Shown: piece after piece, positions 24,336 to 32,404 of the stretch | Layout: each line of letters opens with the position of its first letter | Position numbering within the stretch: position 1 is the stretch's first letter | Origin: Bacillota bacterium | GTDB taxonomy: Bacteria > Bacillota > Clostridia > Christensenellales > SZUA-584 | Direction of reading: 5' to 3' | DNA: 64,000 nucleotides | Assembly (NCBI GenBank): GCA_023397655.1 | Contig: JAEWTW010000026.1 | Location: forward strand, 62,001 to 126,000 | Position numbers and translations under genes: made by a program | The notes under the pieces: generated by a model | Database searches by the model: none | Told to the model about the DNA's origin: nothing | What the model saw: only the letters and a program-made list of their open reading frames with translations

Positions 24336-24719
24336 TCAGTCTTTACGGTGTGACTGCCTCTTAAGGTAATCCGCCAGAAACCGCTCGTCCTCTATCTCCA
24401 GACCGCGCTCGCCCGACAGCGATTCCAGATGGTGTGTGAACTCGTGCTTGAGCGTGCCGTCCAGCTGTTCAGCCAGCCGCTCTTTGGACAGATGTCCGTA
24501 CACCCGCTCAAACGAACCGTAGTAGATGGCGATATACCGTCCCAGGTTCCCGCCGCTGTGATATTCACCGAGTATATACAGACCCTCCGCGCCCTTTCTG
24601 CGGTCCCGCTTGGCCTGCGGCATCAGTATAATACCGCCGTTGAGCCGAGTGAAAAACTCTTCCGGAAACGCCTGTGCGACGTCGTCCAGCATCGCCTGCA
24701 TCTCGTCGATTGAAACCAT
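24336..24719 (-). CDS. Small zincin-like metallopeptidase
   Basis: 127 residues. The zinc motif HEFTHHLES (HExxH) lies near residue 93 and is preceded by LGRYIAIYYGSFERVYGHLS, the pattern of short predicted metallopeptidases of Firmicutes. A downstream Glu (GLEIEDERFLADYL) could be the third ligand. No signal peptide, so it acts in the cytoplasm; substrate unknown. ATG 24719 follows GGGAGGAACG. It precedes the nitroreductase gene by 21 bp. Confidence 0.7.
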   Translation of the reverse strand: MVSIDEMQAMLDDVAQAFPEEFFTRLNGGIILMPQAKRDRRKGAEGLYILGEYHSGGNLGRYIAIYYGSFERVYGHLSKERLAEQLDGTLKHEFTHHLESLSGERGLEIEDERFLADYLKRQSHRKD

Positions 24720-24745
24720 CGGCGTTCCTCCCTTTCCTTTTATTT

Positions 24746-24754
24746 ATTATACCA
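24746..24754 (-). promoter_or_regulatory. Extended -10 promoter of the peptidase-nitroreductase unit
   Basis: Minus-strand TGGTATAAT is a perfect extended -10 (TGnTATAAT) 27 bp before the start codon; no clear -35 box is seen. Confidence 0.5.
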
Positions 24755-24846
24755 TATCGTAGCAATAAGCGGCGCAGTATTGAAAACGGATGCTTCGGCA
24801 AATAATAACCCTGACTATGCCTGAATAACCCGGAGGAATAACACAC

Positions 24847-25776
24847 TTGGGTAAAGCAGCGCCCGGATGGAAAAAATACGCCGCTCAGCTCTATGTCCGT
24901 TTTAAGGACGATGATTTACCGTCGCTCAGCGCGCAGCTCACTTTCTACCTGCTGTTCTCGCTGTTTCCTTTCCTGCTTTTTTTGCTCAACATACTGAGCT
25001 TTACCGCTGTTTCCCCTGAAGACTTCACCGAAAGCGTGGCTCGGTTCCTGCCGGGCGATGTGAATACCTTCTTTCGGGAACTGGTATCCGAAATGCTGGG
25101 AGCGAAAAGCGCCGCCCTGTTATCCATCAGCCTGGTGGCCACGTTGTGGGGTGCTTCCCGTGGCATCCACGCCATCAGCGCATGTCTCAACAAGGCCTGC
25201 GATAAGGATGAGGACCGTCCCTTCTGGAAGGTGACCGCCATCACTGTCTTCTTTACCGTCTGCATCGCGGTGATGGTGATGGTCACGCTGTTGTTCCTGA
25301 TATTCGGAAAGGTGATCGGCGAGAGCCTGTTCGGGTACATCCACGCGGAGCAGGTGTTTCCATGGCTCTGGACGCTGCTGCGGTACGCCGTTCCTGCCGT
25401 TATGATGTTTCTGGTGTTCTTCTTGCTGTACAAGATTATCCCCAACTGCCGCCTTTCCCGCCGTGAGGTGCTACCCGGCGCGCTGTTTTCCACCGCGGGC
25501 TGGATAATCACCTCGCTGGCGTTTGCCTTCTACGTCAACCATTTCGCGGGGTTCACACGCATTTACGGCAGCATCGGCGCGGTGATACTGCTGATGACGT
25601 GGCTCTACATCAGCAGCGTCGTGCTGTTGCTGGGCGGCGAGATCAACGCTGCCATCGGCTATATCAAAGCCGGGGTTAAGATAGACAAATACGAGAATGC
25701 TAAGATAGAGCTGCCATTTCCGTTCAACCGAAAAAAGGGAAAGTCACCGAGCTCAAACAAAAAACGGAGCGGCTGA
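24847..25776 (+). CDS. YihY/BrkB-family inner membrane protein
   Basis: 309 residues, TTG start with GGAGG ten bases upstream. The family opening DLPSLSAQLTFYLLFSLFPF is present, followed by six predicted membrane segments, including WKVTAITVFFTVCIAVMVMV and the terminal GSIGAVILLMTWLYISSVVL with LGGEINAAI. The tail is basic and cytoplasmic. The function of YihY proteins is not settled; the old RNase BN label is wrong. Monocistronic with a terminator overlapping the stop codon. Confidence 0.88.
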   Translation: MGKAAPGWKKYAAQLYVRFKDDDLPSLSAQLTFYLLFSLFPFLLFLLNILSFTAVSPEDFTESVARFLPGDVNTFFRELVSEMLGAKSAALLSISLVATLWGASRGIHAISACLNKACDKDEDRPFWKVTAITVFFTVCIAVMVMVTLLFLIFGKVIGESLFGYIHAEQVFPWLWTLLRYAVPAVMMFLVFFLLYKIIPNCRLSRREVLPGALFSTAGWIITSLAFAFYVNHFAGFTRIYGSIGAVILLMTWLYISSVVLLLGGEINAAIGYIKAGVKIDKYENAKIELPFPFNRKKGKSPSSNKKRSG

Positions 25777-25798
25777 ACTCTGTCTGCCGCTCCTTTTT
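25766..25798 (+). terminator. Terminator of the YihY-family gene
   Basis: GGAGCGGC / GCCGCTCC with 12-nt loop followed by five T. The stem begins before the stop codon. Confidence 0.8.
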
Positions 25799-25822
25799 GA
25801 TTATAAACCGTGTGTGATTTCT

Positions 25823-27280
25823 CTATCTCTGAAATTTTAGTATTGGCTGACGCACCGCCCGCCCCTCGTCCATTCGGGACAACGCCGTGGTGTTAGGCGC
25901 GGATTTCAGCAACTCCGGGGTTTGCTCCGCCTCGTCCGCGATGCGCAACATGGCTTCGATGAAGCCGTCCAGCGTCTCCCTGCTTTCCGTCTCGGTGGGC
26001 TCTATCATCAGAGCCTCTTTGACGATCATCGGAAAATACATCGTCGGCGGATGGTAGCCGTAGTCGATCAACCGCTTGGCAATGTCCAGGCTGGTCACAC
26101 CGAACGCGCCCTGCCGCTTACCGGACAGCACCGTTTCATGCATGCAGACTGCGTCGTACGGCAGGTCATACTTTTCCTTCAGGCGGCTCTGCACATAGTT
26201 CGCGTTCAGTACGGCGTTCTCCGCCACCGCTCGCAGGCCTTCAGACCCCATGGTAAGCACATAGGCATACGCCCTCACCGCCACGCCGAAGTTGCCGTAA
26301 AACGAGCGCACACGTCCGATGGACTGCGGTCTGTTATCGTCCAGCACATAGCCTGTTTTCGCCTTTTCCACCACCGGCGCGGGCAGGAAGGGCGCGAGGT
26401 CTGCGCGTACTCCCACAGGCCCCGAGCCGGGACCACCACCGCCGTGCGGTGTGCTTAACGTCTTGTGCAGGTTCAGGTGCACCACATCAAAGCCCATATC
26501 GCCCGGACGCGCCACGCCGAGTATCGCGTTGAGGTTCGCGCCGTCATAATACAGCAAACCGCCCGCCGCGTGCACCTTGTCCGCAATTGCCTTGATGTTG
26601 GTGTCAAACAGCCCCAGCGTGTTGGGATTGGTCAGCATCAGCCCCGCCGTTTCATCGTCCAGCAAACGGGCCAGCTCATCCATGTCCACCATGCCTTGCG
26701 CGTTGGACTTCACATTCACCACGTCGAAGCCCGCCACCGCGGCGGAGGCCGGGTTGGTGCCGTGCGCCGAGTCGGGTACAAGTATCTTGGTGCGTTTGTG
26801 ATCGCCGCGGCTCTCGTGATACGCCTTGATAATCATCAGCCCCGCCATTTCGCCATGCGCGCCCGCTGCGGGCTGCAGCGACACGCGTGCCATACCGGTG
26901 ACCTCGGACAGCATGCCGTCCAGTTCGTGCAGCAGAGCCAGCGCCCCTTGAGAAGCCTCCTCGGGCTGCGCCGGATGCGCGTCCGCGAAGCCGGACAACC
27001 GCGCCGCAACCTCGTTCATTTTGGGATTATACTTCATCGTGCATGACCCGAGCGGATAGAACCCCTCATCCACGCCGTAGTTCTTCTGTGACAGCCGCGT
27101 GAAGTGGCGGATCAATTCCACCTCGCTCACCTCAGGAAGCTCTGCGGGTTCCGTCCGCAGCAGCGCTTCGGGTATCATATCCGCAGGGTTCATCTCCGGC
27201 ACGTCGCAGGCTGGCAGTGAATACGACGTACGCCCCGAACGGCTCATCTCGAATATCAGCGTTTGTTTGTTGTCTGTCAT
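25823..27280 (-). CDS. gcvPB: Glycine decarboxylase (P protein) subunit 2
   Basis: 485 residues. The pyridoxal-phosphate Lys lies in LNLHKTLSTPHGGGGPGSGP, the diagnostic P-protein motif. Together with GcvPA it decarboxylates glycine and passes the aminomethyl group to lipoyl-GcvH. ATG 27280 overlaps the gcvPA stop by ATGA and has GGTGACGG upstream; a longer reading start at 27349 would lie deep inside gcvPA and is not used. Last gene of gcvT-gcvH-gcvPA-gcvPB. No lpd (L protein) or lipoate ligase gene lies in the window. Confidence 0.95.
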   Translation of the reverse strand: MTDNKQTLIFEMSRSGRTSYSLPACDVPEMNPADMIPEALLRTEPAELPEVSEVELIRHFTRLSQKNYGVDEGFYPLGSCTMKYNPKMNEVAARLSGFADAHPAQPEEASQGALALLHELDGMLSEVTGMARVSLQPAAGAHGEMAGLMIIKAYHESRGDHKRTKILVPDSAHGTNPASAAVAGFDVVNVKSNAQGMVDMDELARLLDDETAGLMLTNPNTLGLFDTNIKAIADKVHAAGGLLYYDGANLNAILGVARPGDMGFDVVHLNLHKTLSTPHGGGGPGSGPVGVRADLAPFLPAPVVEKAKTGYVLDDNRPQSIGRVRSFYGNFGVAVRAYAYVLTMGSEGLRAVAENAVLNANYVQSRLKEKYDLPYDAVCMHETVLSGKRQGAFGVTSLDIAKRLIDYGYHPPTMYFPMIVKEALMIEPTETESRETLDGFIEAMLRIADEAEQTPELLKSAPNTTALSRMDEGRAVRQPILKFQR

Positions 27281-28617
27281 GCCGTCACCGCCTTCACCAG
27301 CGTGTCTATCTCCGCTTTCGTCCGCTTCTCCGTCACGGCCACGAGCCACGCGTTTTCGTATTCCGGATAATCCTTACCCAGCGCGTATCCGCCGAGCATG
27401 CCCGCAACCAGCAGTTTTTTATTCAACGCTGCGATGTTGCCCTTGTATTCCAGCGCGAACTCCCGGAAGAACGGTTTGCCAAACAGCGGCGCGAACAGTC
27501 CGGTGGCGATCAGCGCATCATGAGCGTACTTCGCCTTGGACAGGCACTGCATTGCCACCTCTTTCAGGCCGCGCGGCCCCATCGCCGTCAGGTATATCGT
27601 CGCGGCCAGCGCGCACAGCGCTTCGTTGGAGCAGATGTTGGAGGTCGCCTTCTCGCGCCGGATGTGCTGTTCGCGCGTCTGCATCGTCAGCACGAAGCCG
27701 GGGTTGCCGTTGCGGTCTACCGTCTGCCCGACGATGCGTCCCGGCATCTTGCGCAGCAGCTTTTCCTTCGCGGCAAAGAACCCTAGGTACGGCCCGCCAT
27801 ACGCCAGAGTGTTGCCCAGTGGCTGTCCCTCGCCCACCGCTATGTCTGCGCCCAGCTCGCCCGGCGGTTTCAGCAGCGCCAACGATATGGGGTCACAGCA
27901 CACCACCAGCAGCGCGCCCGCCGCGTGTGCCAAGCGGCTGACCTCGGTCAAGTTCTCAATTATGCCAAAAAAATTGGGTGTCTGCACGATCACTGCGGCG
28001 ATATCGCCGCCGCCCAGCTGTTTTTCCAGATCGGCCAAATCCACCGCGCCATCCGCGCAGCCGAACTCGCTCACCGTCACGTTCTGGAACCGTGCGTAGG
28101 TGCGCAGCGTCTCGCGGCTCTGCGGGTGCACCGACCTTGCGGCCAGCACCTTATCACGCCGTGTCTCCCTGCACGCCATCAGCGCGGCTTCCGCCAGCGC
28201 GGACGCGCCGTCGTACATTGACGCGTTGGCCACGTCCATGCCCGTCAGCATGCAGATCATCGACTGATACTCGAATATTGCCTGCAACGTGCCCTGGCTG
28301 ATCTCCGGCTGATACGGCGTGTACGCGGTATAAAACTCCTGCCGTTGCAGCAGGCTGTCCACCACAGCGGGGATGAAATGGTCGTAAGCGCCCGCGCCCA
28401 GAAAGCAGACGTGGCTTTCCGTGTCGGCGTTCTGCTTCGCCAGCGCTTTCAGACGGCGGCTCACCTCTGGCTCGGACAGCGCGCCGTCCAGTTTCAGCGG
28501 CCTGTTCAGGCGCACCTCCTCAGGCACGCCGGCAAATAGCTCTTCCGTACTGCCGAGCCCGATGGCGTCCAGCATCGCCTGCCGGTCCGCTTCGGTATTG
28601 GGGATATAACGGTGCAT
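27277..28617 (-). CDS. gcvPA: Glycine decarboxylase (P protein) subunit 1
   Basis: 446 residues, the usual length. It opens MHRYIPNTEADRQAMLDAIG and contains FLGAGAYDHFIPAVVDSLL, TPYQPEISQGTLQAIFEYQ and MYDGASALAEA, all typical of the N-terminal half of glycine decarboxylase. The split into two subunits is the Gram-positive arrangement. It follows gcvH by one base and overlaps gcvPB, so all three are co-translated. Expression is expected to rise with glycine through the riboswitch ahead of gcvT. Confidence 0.95.
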   Translation of the reverse strand: MHRYIPNTEADRQAMLDAIGLGSTEELFAGVPEEVRLNRPLKLDGALSEPEVSRRLKALAKQNADTESHVCFLGAGAYDHFIPAVVDSLLQRQEFYTAYTPYQPEISQGTLQAIFEYQSMICMLTGMDVANASMYDGASALAEAALMACRETRRDKVLAARSVHPQSRETLRTYARFQNVTVSEFGCADGAVDLADLEKQLGGGDIAAVIVQTPNFFGIIENLTEVSRLAHAAGALLVVCCDPISLALLKPPGELGADIAVGEGQPLGNTLAYGGPYLGFFAAKEKLLRKMPGRIVGQTVDRNGNPGFVLTMQTREQHIRREKATSNICSNEALCALAATIYLTAMGPRGLKEVAMQCLSKAKYAHDALIATGLFAPLFGKPFFREFALEYKGNIAALNKKLLVAGMLGGYALGKDYPEYENAWLVAVTEKRTKAEIDTLVKAVTA

Positions 28618-28618
28618 G

Positions 28619-29002
28619 CTATTCCTCCGAGAGGCAGTATTCTTTGTACGCCGCCGCGTCCATCAGGCCATCCAGCTCCGATAGGTCCGTCAGCTTTATT
28701 TCTGCAATCCAGCTGGCATAAGCGTCCGCGTTCACCTTTTCCGGCACGTCCGACAGCTCGCTGTTCACCTTCAGCACTTCACCGGAGACGGGCGTGTAGA
28801 TATCCGACGCGGACTTGACGGAGTCCACCGCGCCCAGAGCGTCCCCCGCGCTCAGAGCCGTTCCCACACCGGGCAGTTCCACGTAGACGATCTCGCCTAG
28901 GTTGTGCTGCGCGTAGTCCGTGATGCCCACATAGGCCGTGTCTCCTTCGACTCTCACCCACTCATGGTCCTTTGAATACTTCAAACCTTCCGCGATGTTC
29001 AT
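28619..29002 (-). CDS. gcvH: Glycine cleavage system H protein
   Basis: 127 residues. The lipoyl-bearing Lys63 sits in GAVDSVKSASDIYTPVSGEV; KYSKDHEWVRVEGDTAYVGI and YAQHNLGEIVYVELPGVG are the flanking H-protein hallmarks. It shuttles the aminomethyl group between P and T proteins. It is separated from gcvT by a 256-bp tract of hairpin repeats, unlike the tight spacing in the rest of the operon, which may alter its mRNA stability or level. Confidence 0.95.
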   Translation of the reverse strand: MNIAEGLKYSKDHEWVRVEGDTAYVGITDYAQHNLGEIVYVELPGVGTALSAGDALGAVDSVKSASDIYTPVSGEVLKVNSELSDVPEKVNADAYASWIAEIKLTDLSELDGLMDAAAYKEYCLSEE

Positions 29003-29048
29003 GCTTCGTTCCTCCTGATATCTGAATTTTTAATTTTACATAAGACCA

Positions 29049-29252
29049 TGGAGGCTCTGCCTCCACACCACCGCCAAAGGGACACGTCCCTTTGGAATCC
29101 CATTGGGAAAATGCCTTACGGCATTTTCCGTTTCATAACACTTTCATCCTCAGGAAATGCGGAGCATTTCCGTTGCCTCTTTTGGTTCTTTTCTTCAAGA
29201 AAAGAACCGGATGTTTGAGGGCGGCGCCCTCAAGGTCTTTGATCTTGACCTT
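29049..29252. repeat. Hairpin-rich dispersed repeat, seven consecutive inverted repeats
   Basis: Between gcvT and gcvH lie successive stems: TGGAGGC/GCCTCCA (29049-29065), CCAAAGGGAC/GTCCCTTTGG (29074-29095), GGAAAATGCC/GGCATTTTCC (29106-29129), GGAAATGC/GCATTTCC (29153-29171), GGTTCTTTTCTT/AAGAAAAGAACC (29184-29208), TTGAGGGC/GCCCTCAA (29215-29233) and AAGGTC/GACCTT (29232-29252). The first part recurs, inverted, at 34869-34954. This has the look of a REP-like or MITE-like element without coding capacity. Confidence 0.8.
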
Positions 29253-29258
29253 ACTCCC

Positions 29259-30353
29259 TTATTTCTTATATTTCTTACTGTAGAACGGCTTCTTGACGAC
29301 CTGTGCACGCGTCGGCTTGTCGCGGATAATGATGTCCAGCTCCGTGCCCTCCGCGGCACAGGCGATGTCCACCAGAGCCAAGCCGAGATTCTTGCCGACG
29401 CTGGGCGCGAACCCGCCCGACGTGACGAAGCCCACCGGCACACCGTCCTTTTGTACGGCTAACTGTGCTCTCGGTATGCCGCGTTCCGTCATCTCAAAGC
29501 CGACGACGCGGCGCTTTAAGCCTTCCGCTTTCTGCGCCGCGAGCGCCTCTTTCCCGATAAACTCTTCTTTGTCCAGCTTTACAAACATACCAAGGCCCGC
29601 CTCCAGCGGCGAAATACTATCCGACAGCTCATGGCCGTACAGCGGCAGCGCCACCTCAAACCGCAGCGTATCGCGCGCACCCAGCCCCGCCGGTACGAGA
29701 CCGTCGTTTCGGCCTGCCTCCAGCAGCGCATCCCATACACCGGGAGCCTCCGCAGCAGGCAGATACAATTCGAACCCATCCTCACCCGTGTAGCCCGTTC
29801 GGGACACGATGCCGGATACACCAGCCACAAGCACGTCCGTGCGGAACCGGTAGAATTTGATGTCCTCCAGCGGTTCGTCGCACAGCCCTTGCAGTATGCG
29901 CTCGGCGTGCGGCCCCTGTATGGCCAGCTGCGCGTACTCGTCTGAAACGTTGCGCAGCTCAACCTGACCTGTCACGTTGCGGCACAGCCACTCGTAGTCC
30001 TTATCCGTGTTGGCCGCGTTGACAATCAGCAAATAATCCTCTGCGCCCATGCGGTAGATGAGCAGATCGTCCACCACGTTGCCGTTTTCGTAGCACATCG
30101 GCGAATACACCGCCTGCATATCCTGCGCACCCGATATATCGTTGGTCACCATATGCTGAATGAACCGCTGCGCGTCCGGTCCCTTCACCGTAATCTCACC
30201 CATGTGAGACACGTCAAACAGCCCCGCCGCGGCGCGCACCTGCTCGTGTTCCTTGATGATCCCCTGATACTGCACCGGAAGCTCCCATCCGCCGAAGTCG
30301 ATCATCCGGCCTCCCTGCGCCACGTGTTTTTCATACAGCGGTGTCCTTTTCAT
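29259..30353 (-). CDS. gcvT: Aminomethyltransferase (T protein of glycine cleavage)
   Basis: 364 residues. MKRTPLYEKHVAQGGRMIDF is the standard start; ELPVQYQGIIKEHEQVR, the folate-binding LFDVSHMGEI and TGYTGEDGFELY follow, and the C-terminal barrel ends ALVDIACAAEGTELDI. It moves the methylene group to tetrahydrofolate and frees ammonia. The start at 30353 follows GGAGGGC; upstream codons in frame are leader RNA. First gene of the gcv operon, directly behind a tandem glycine riboswitch. Confidence 0.95.
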   Translation of the reverse strand: MKRTPLYEKHVAQGGRMIDFGGWELPVQYQGIIKEHEQVRAAAGLFDVSHMGEITVKGPDAQRFIQHMVTNDISGAQDMQAVYSPMCYENGNVVDDLLIYRMGAEDYLLIVNAANTDKDYEWLCRNVTGQVELRNVSDEYAQLAIQGPHAERILQGLCDEPLEDIKFYRFRTDVLVAGVSGIVSRTGYTGEDGFELYLPAAEAPGVWDALLEAGRNDGLVPAGLGARDTLRFEVALPLYGHELSDSISPLEAGLGMFVKLDKEEFIGKEALAAQKAEGLKRRVVGFEMTERGIPRAQLAVQKDGVPVGFVTSGGFAPSVGKNLGLALVDIACAAEGTELDIIIRDKPTRAQVVKKPFYSKKYKK

Positions 30354-30432
30354 AAGCTGCCCTCCTTGATACTGGCTGAAGCCATTGTTTATTATGTCAA
30401 TTCCCGTCATGGATTCTTCTTTTTTGAAAAAC

Positions 30433-30662
30433 AAAAAAAGAGAAAACGAACAAACTTGTCGTTTTCTCTGTTCTGTAACCTGAGAGATTCTATTAAAACC
30501 GTGCGGTTTTAATATTGCACCTTTGGTGCCGGCAGCGCCGGCTTTCCAGAGTTCTGTCCGGATGCAGTCCTGTTACCTGAAAGGTTCGCCGCGGTTTGAC
30601 ATCCGGGGCTTACATCGTCGGTGGGCTAAAAAGCCGCTCTCCCGCATCCATCATTCAGCTAT
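30433..30662 (-). promoter_or_regulatory. Tandem glycine riboswitch of the gcv operon
   Basis: On the minus strand two aptamers follow one another: the first with GGGAGAG (30643-30637), CCACCGACG and the closing ACCTTTCAGGT; the second with CACCAAAGG (30528-30520) and ATCTCTCAGGT (30489-30479). A terminator follows, GAGAAAACGA/TCGTTTTCTC (30440-30468) with seven T. This is the usual cooperative glycine ON switch that opens gcv transcription when glycine is abundant. Confidence 0.93.
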
Positions 30663-30692
30663 GGAGTTATCATACTGCCAGCCAATGAGGGT

Positions 30693-30721
30693 ATGCTATC
30701 ACATCGCCTTTTGTTTGTCAA
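30693..30721 (-). promoter_or_regulatory. Promoter of the gcv riboswitch
   Basis: Minus-strand TTGACA, 17-bp spacer ending TGTGA, TAGCAT. The -35 box lies within the last codons of the hydroxyacid dehydrogenase gene. Confidence 0.65.
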
Positions 30722-31643
30722 TTTGCGCTTCCTGATCCTTAAAAAAATTGTCCACGATCTCAACGATCTCGGAACCGATCTTGAGCTGAGCTTCCACGGT
30801 GGAAGCGCCGATGTGCGGAGACAGGCAAACACGCTCGTGTGTGCACAGCCGTTCATTGTGCGTCGGCTCCTCTTCGAACACGTCCACCGCCGCTGCCGCC
30901 ACCTGTCCGCTGTCCAGCGCATCCAGCAGCGCCGCTTCACTGACCACGCCGCCCCGCGCACAGTTGACGAGATAGACGCCCTTCTTCATCATTGCGAATT
31001 CCTTCTCGCCAATGGTCGCGCCTGCTTTTTTGTCAAACGGTATGTGCAGTGAGATGAAATCTGAACGCTGCAGCAATTCGTCCATCGAAACAAATTCAAA
31101 ATCGAAACCTTCCTTTTTACCGGAGCGGGTGTTGTATATCACCGTCATTCCGATCGCCCTGGCCAGACGAGCCACCTCCTGAGCGATGTGACCGAAGCCG
31201 ATGAGGCCCAGCGTCTTGCCGCCCAGCTCAATGCCTTCCAGCTTCTTCTTCTCCCACAATCCGTTGTGCATGGACATGTTAGCGAAATACATCTTTCTCG
31301 CCAGCGCGAACATGTGCCCAATGGTGAGCTCCGCCACCGCCAGCGAACTGGCGCACGGCGTGTTGTTGACGGCGATGCCGTTCTCGCGCGCGTAAGGCAC
31401 GTCGATGTTGTCCACACCCACGCCGCCGCGGACGATGAGCCCCAGACGCTTGGTCTTCAGTGCCGCATCGATGATCTCGCGCGTCACCTTGGTCGCCGAA
31501 CGAATGATGATCGCGTCGCAGGTCTGGATCTCCGATTTCAGTTCCTCAACCTGGCAGCTTTTTTCCACGAGGTCGTAGCCTTTTTCACGCAGCGCCGTTG
31601 CCGCGCTTTTCTCGATACCGTCCGTAATGAGTATTCTTGCCAT
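30699..31643 (-). CDS. serA: D-3-phosphoglycerate dehydrogenase-like D-2-hydroxyacid dehydrogenase
   Basis: 314 residues, the short form with no C-terminal ACT domain. NAD-binding loop LGLIGFGHIAQEVARLA; catalytic Arg in VNCARGGVVSE, Glu in VFEEEPTHN and His in CLSPHIGAST. It could make 3-phosphohydroxypyruvate for serine synthesis or reduce glyoxylate/hydroxypyruvate; the riboswitch context favours serine-glycine metabolism but does not settle it. Without an ACT domain, serine feedback is unlikely. ATG 31643 follows AAAGGAAA. A glycine riboswitch lies upstream, so glycine controls it at the RNA level. Confidence 0.8.
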   Translation of the reverse strand: MARILITDGIEKSAATALREKGYDLVEKSCQVEELKSEIQTCDAIIIRSATKVTREIIDAALKTKRLGLIVRGGVGVDNIDVPYARENGIAVNNTPCASSLAVAELTIGHMFALARKMYFANMSMHNGLWEKKKLEGIELGGKTLGLIGFGHIAQEVARLARAIGMTVIYNTRSGKKEGFDFEFVSMDELLQRSDFISLHIPFDKKAGATIGEKEFAMMKKGVYLVNCARGGVVSEAALLDALDSGQVAAAAVDVFEEEPTHNERLCTHERVCLSPHIGASTVEAQLKIGSEIVEIVDNFFKDQEAQIDKQKAM

Positions 31644-31696
31644 TGTGTTTTTCCTTTCCATTCATTAAAAATTGCGGGTTTAATGTCTTTATGGGA

Positions 31697-31930
31697 AAAT
31701 AAAAAAGAAAACGAAATCAACTGTCGTTTTCTCTGTTTTTTGACCCGAGAGATTCCATCAATCCTTTGGGATTAATATTGCCCCTTTGGTGCCGGCATAC
31801 AGCGCGGTCTTTCCAGAGTCCCGTCCGGATACAGTCCTTGTTACCTGAAAGTTTCACCGCATTTTGACATATGCGGTTTACATCGTCGGTGGACTTAACG
31901 TCGCTCTCCCGTATCCTTCATCCGGATATA
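31697..31930 (-). promoter_or_regulatory. Tandem glycine riboswitch ahead of the serA-like gene
   Basis: Same plan as the gcv switch: two aptamers with GGAGAGCGACG, CCACCGACG, ACTTTCAGGT, CACCAAAGGGG and TCTCTCGGG in order on the minus strand, then a terminator AGAAAACGA/TCGTTTTCT with T tract (31697-31732). The gene starts 54 bp beyond. Glycine should switch it on. Confidence 0.9.
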
Positions 31931-31965
31931 ACAAATATTTTTGTAATCTTCTAAATTTTAATTTG

Positions 31966-31994
31966 ATTGTACCATGCAGAGACGATGTTGTCAA
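31966..31994 (-). promoter_or_regulatory. Promoter of the serA-like riboswitch unit
   Basis: Minus-strand TTGACA, 17-bp spacer, TACAAT. Confidence 0.65.
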
Positions 31995-32097
31995 CGCCGT
32001 GCCAGCACAAAACCATCCCATATTAACATTCAAACCATTATAAAATCCCAGTCTTCCCCGTACTCTTAAAATCCGTCATGATATCAATCGCGGAAAC

Positions 32098-32330
32098 AAA
32101 AAAGAGAAAACGAACAAAATTGTCGCTTTCCCTGTTCTTTGACCCGAGAGATTCCATTAATCCATGGGATTAACCTTGCCCCTTTGGTGCCGGAAACCCG
32201 GCTCTCCAGAGTTCTGTCCGGATACAGTCCTGTTACCTGAAAGTTTCGCCGCGGGTTGACACGCCTTGGCTTACATCGTCGGTGGGCTTAATTGCCGCTC
32301 TCCCGTACCCTTCATTCAGATATTAAGTTT
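32098..32330 (-). promoter_or_regulatory. Third tandem glycine riboswitch, with no gene directly behind it
   Basis: A complete unit: both aptamers (GGGAGAGCGGC, CCACCGACG, ACTTTCAGGT; then CACCAAAGGGG and ATCTCTCGGG) and a terminator whose stem has two G-U pairs (32098-32132). About 165 bp of gene-free sequence separates it from the next riboswitch unit. Its promoter closely resembles that of the gcv switch. It is either a relic of a lost gene or the first of two switches in series ahead of the serA-like gene. Confidence 0.88.
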
Positions 32331-32354
32331 TTAGCCATTACTCACGCTAAGGCG

Positions 32355-32383
32355 ATGCTATCACGCCCCAGCCGTTTTGTCAA
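32355..32383 (-). promoter_or_regulatory. Promoter of the third glycine riboswitch
   Basis: Minus-strand TTGACA, 17-bp spacer ending CGTGA, TAGCAT; the -10 and its upstream bases match those of the gcv riboswitch promoter. Confidence 0.65.
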
Positions 32384-32404
32384 TGACTCCTGAATCGCTC
32401 TGCA

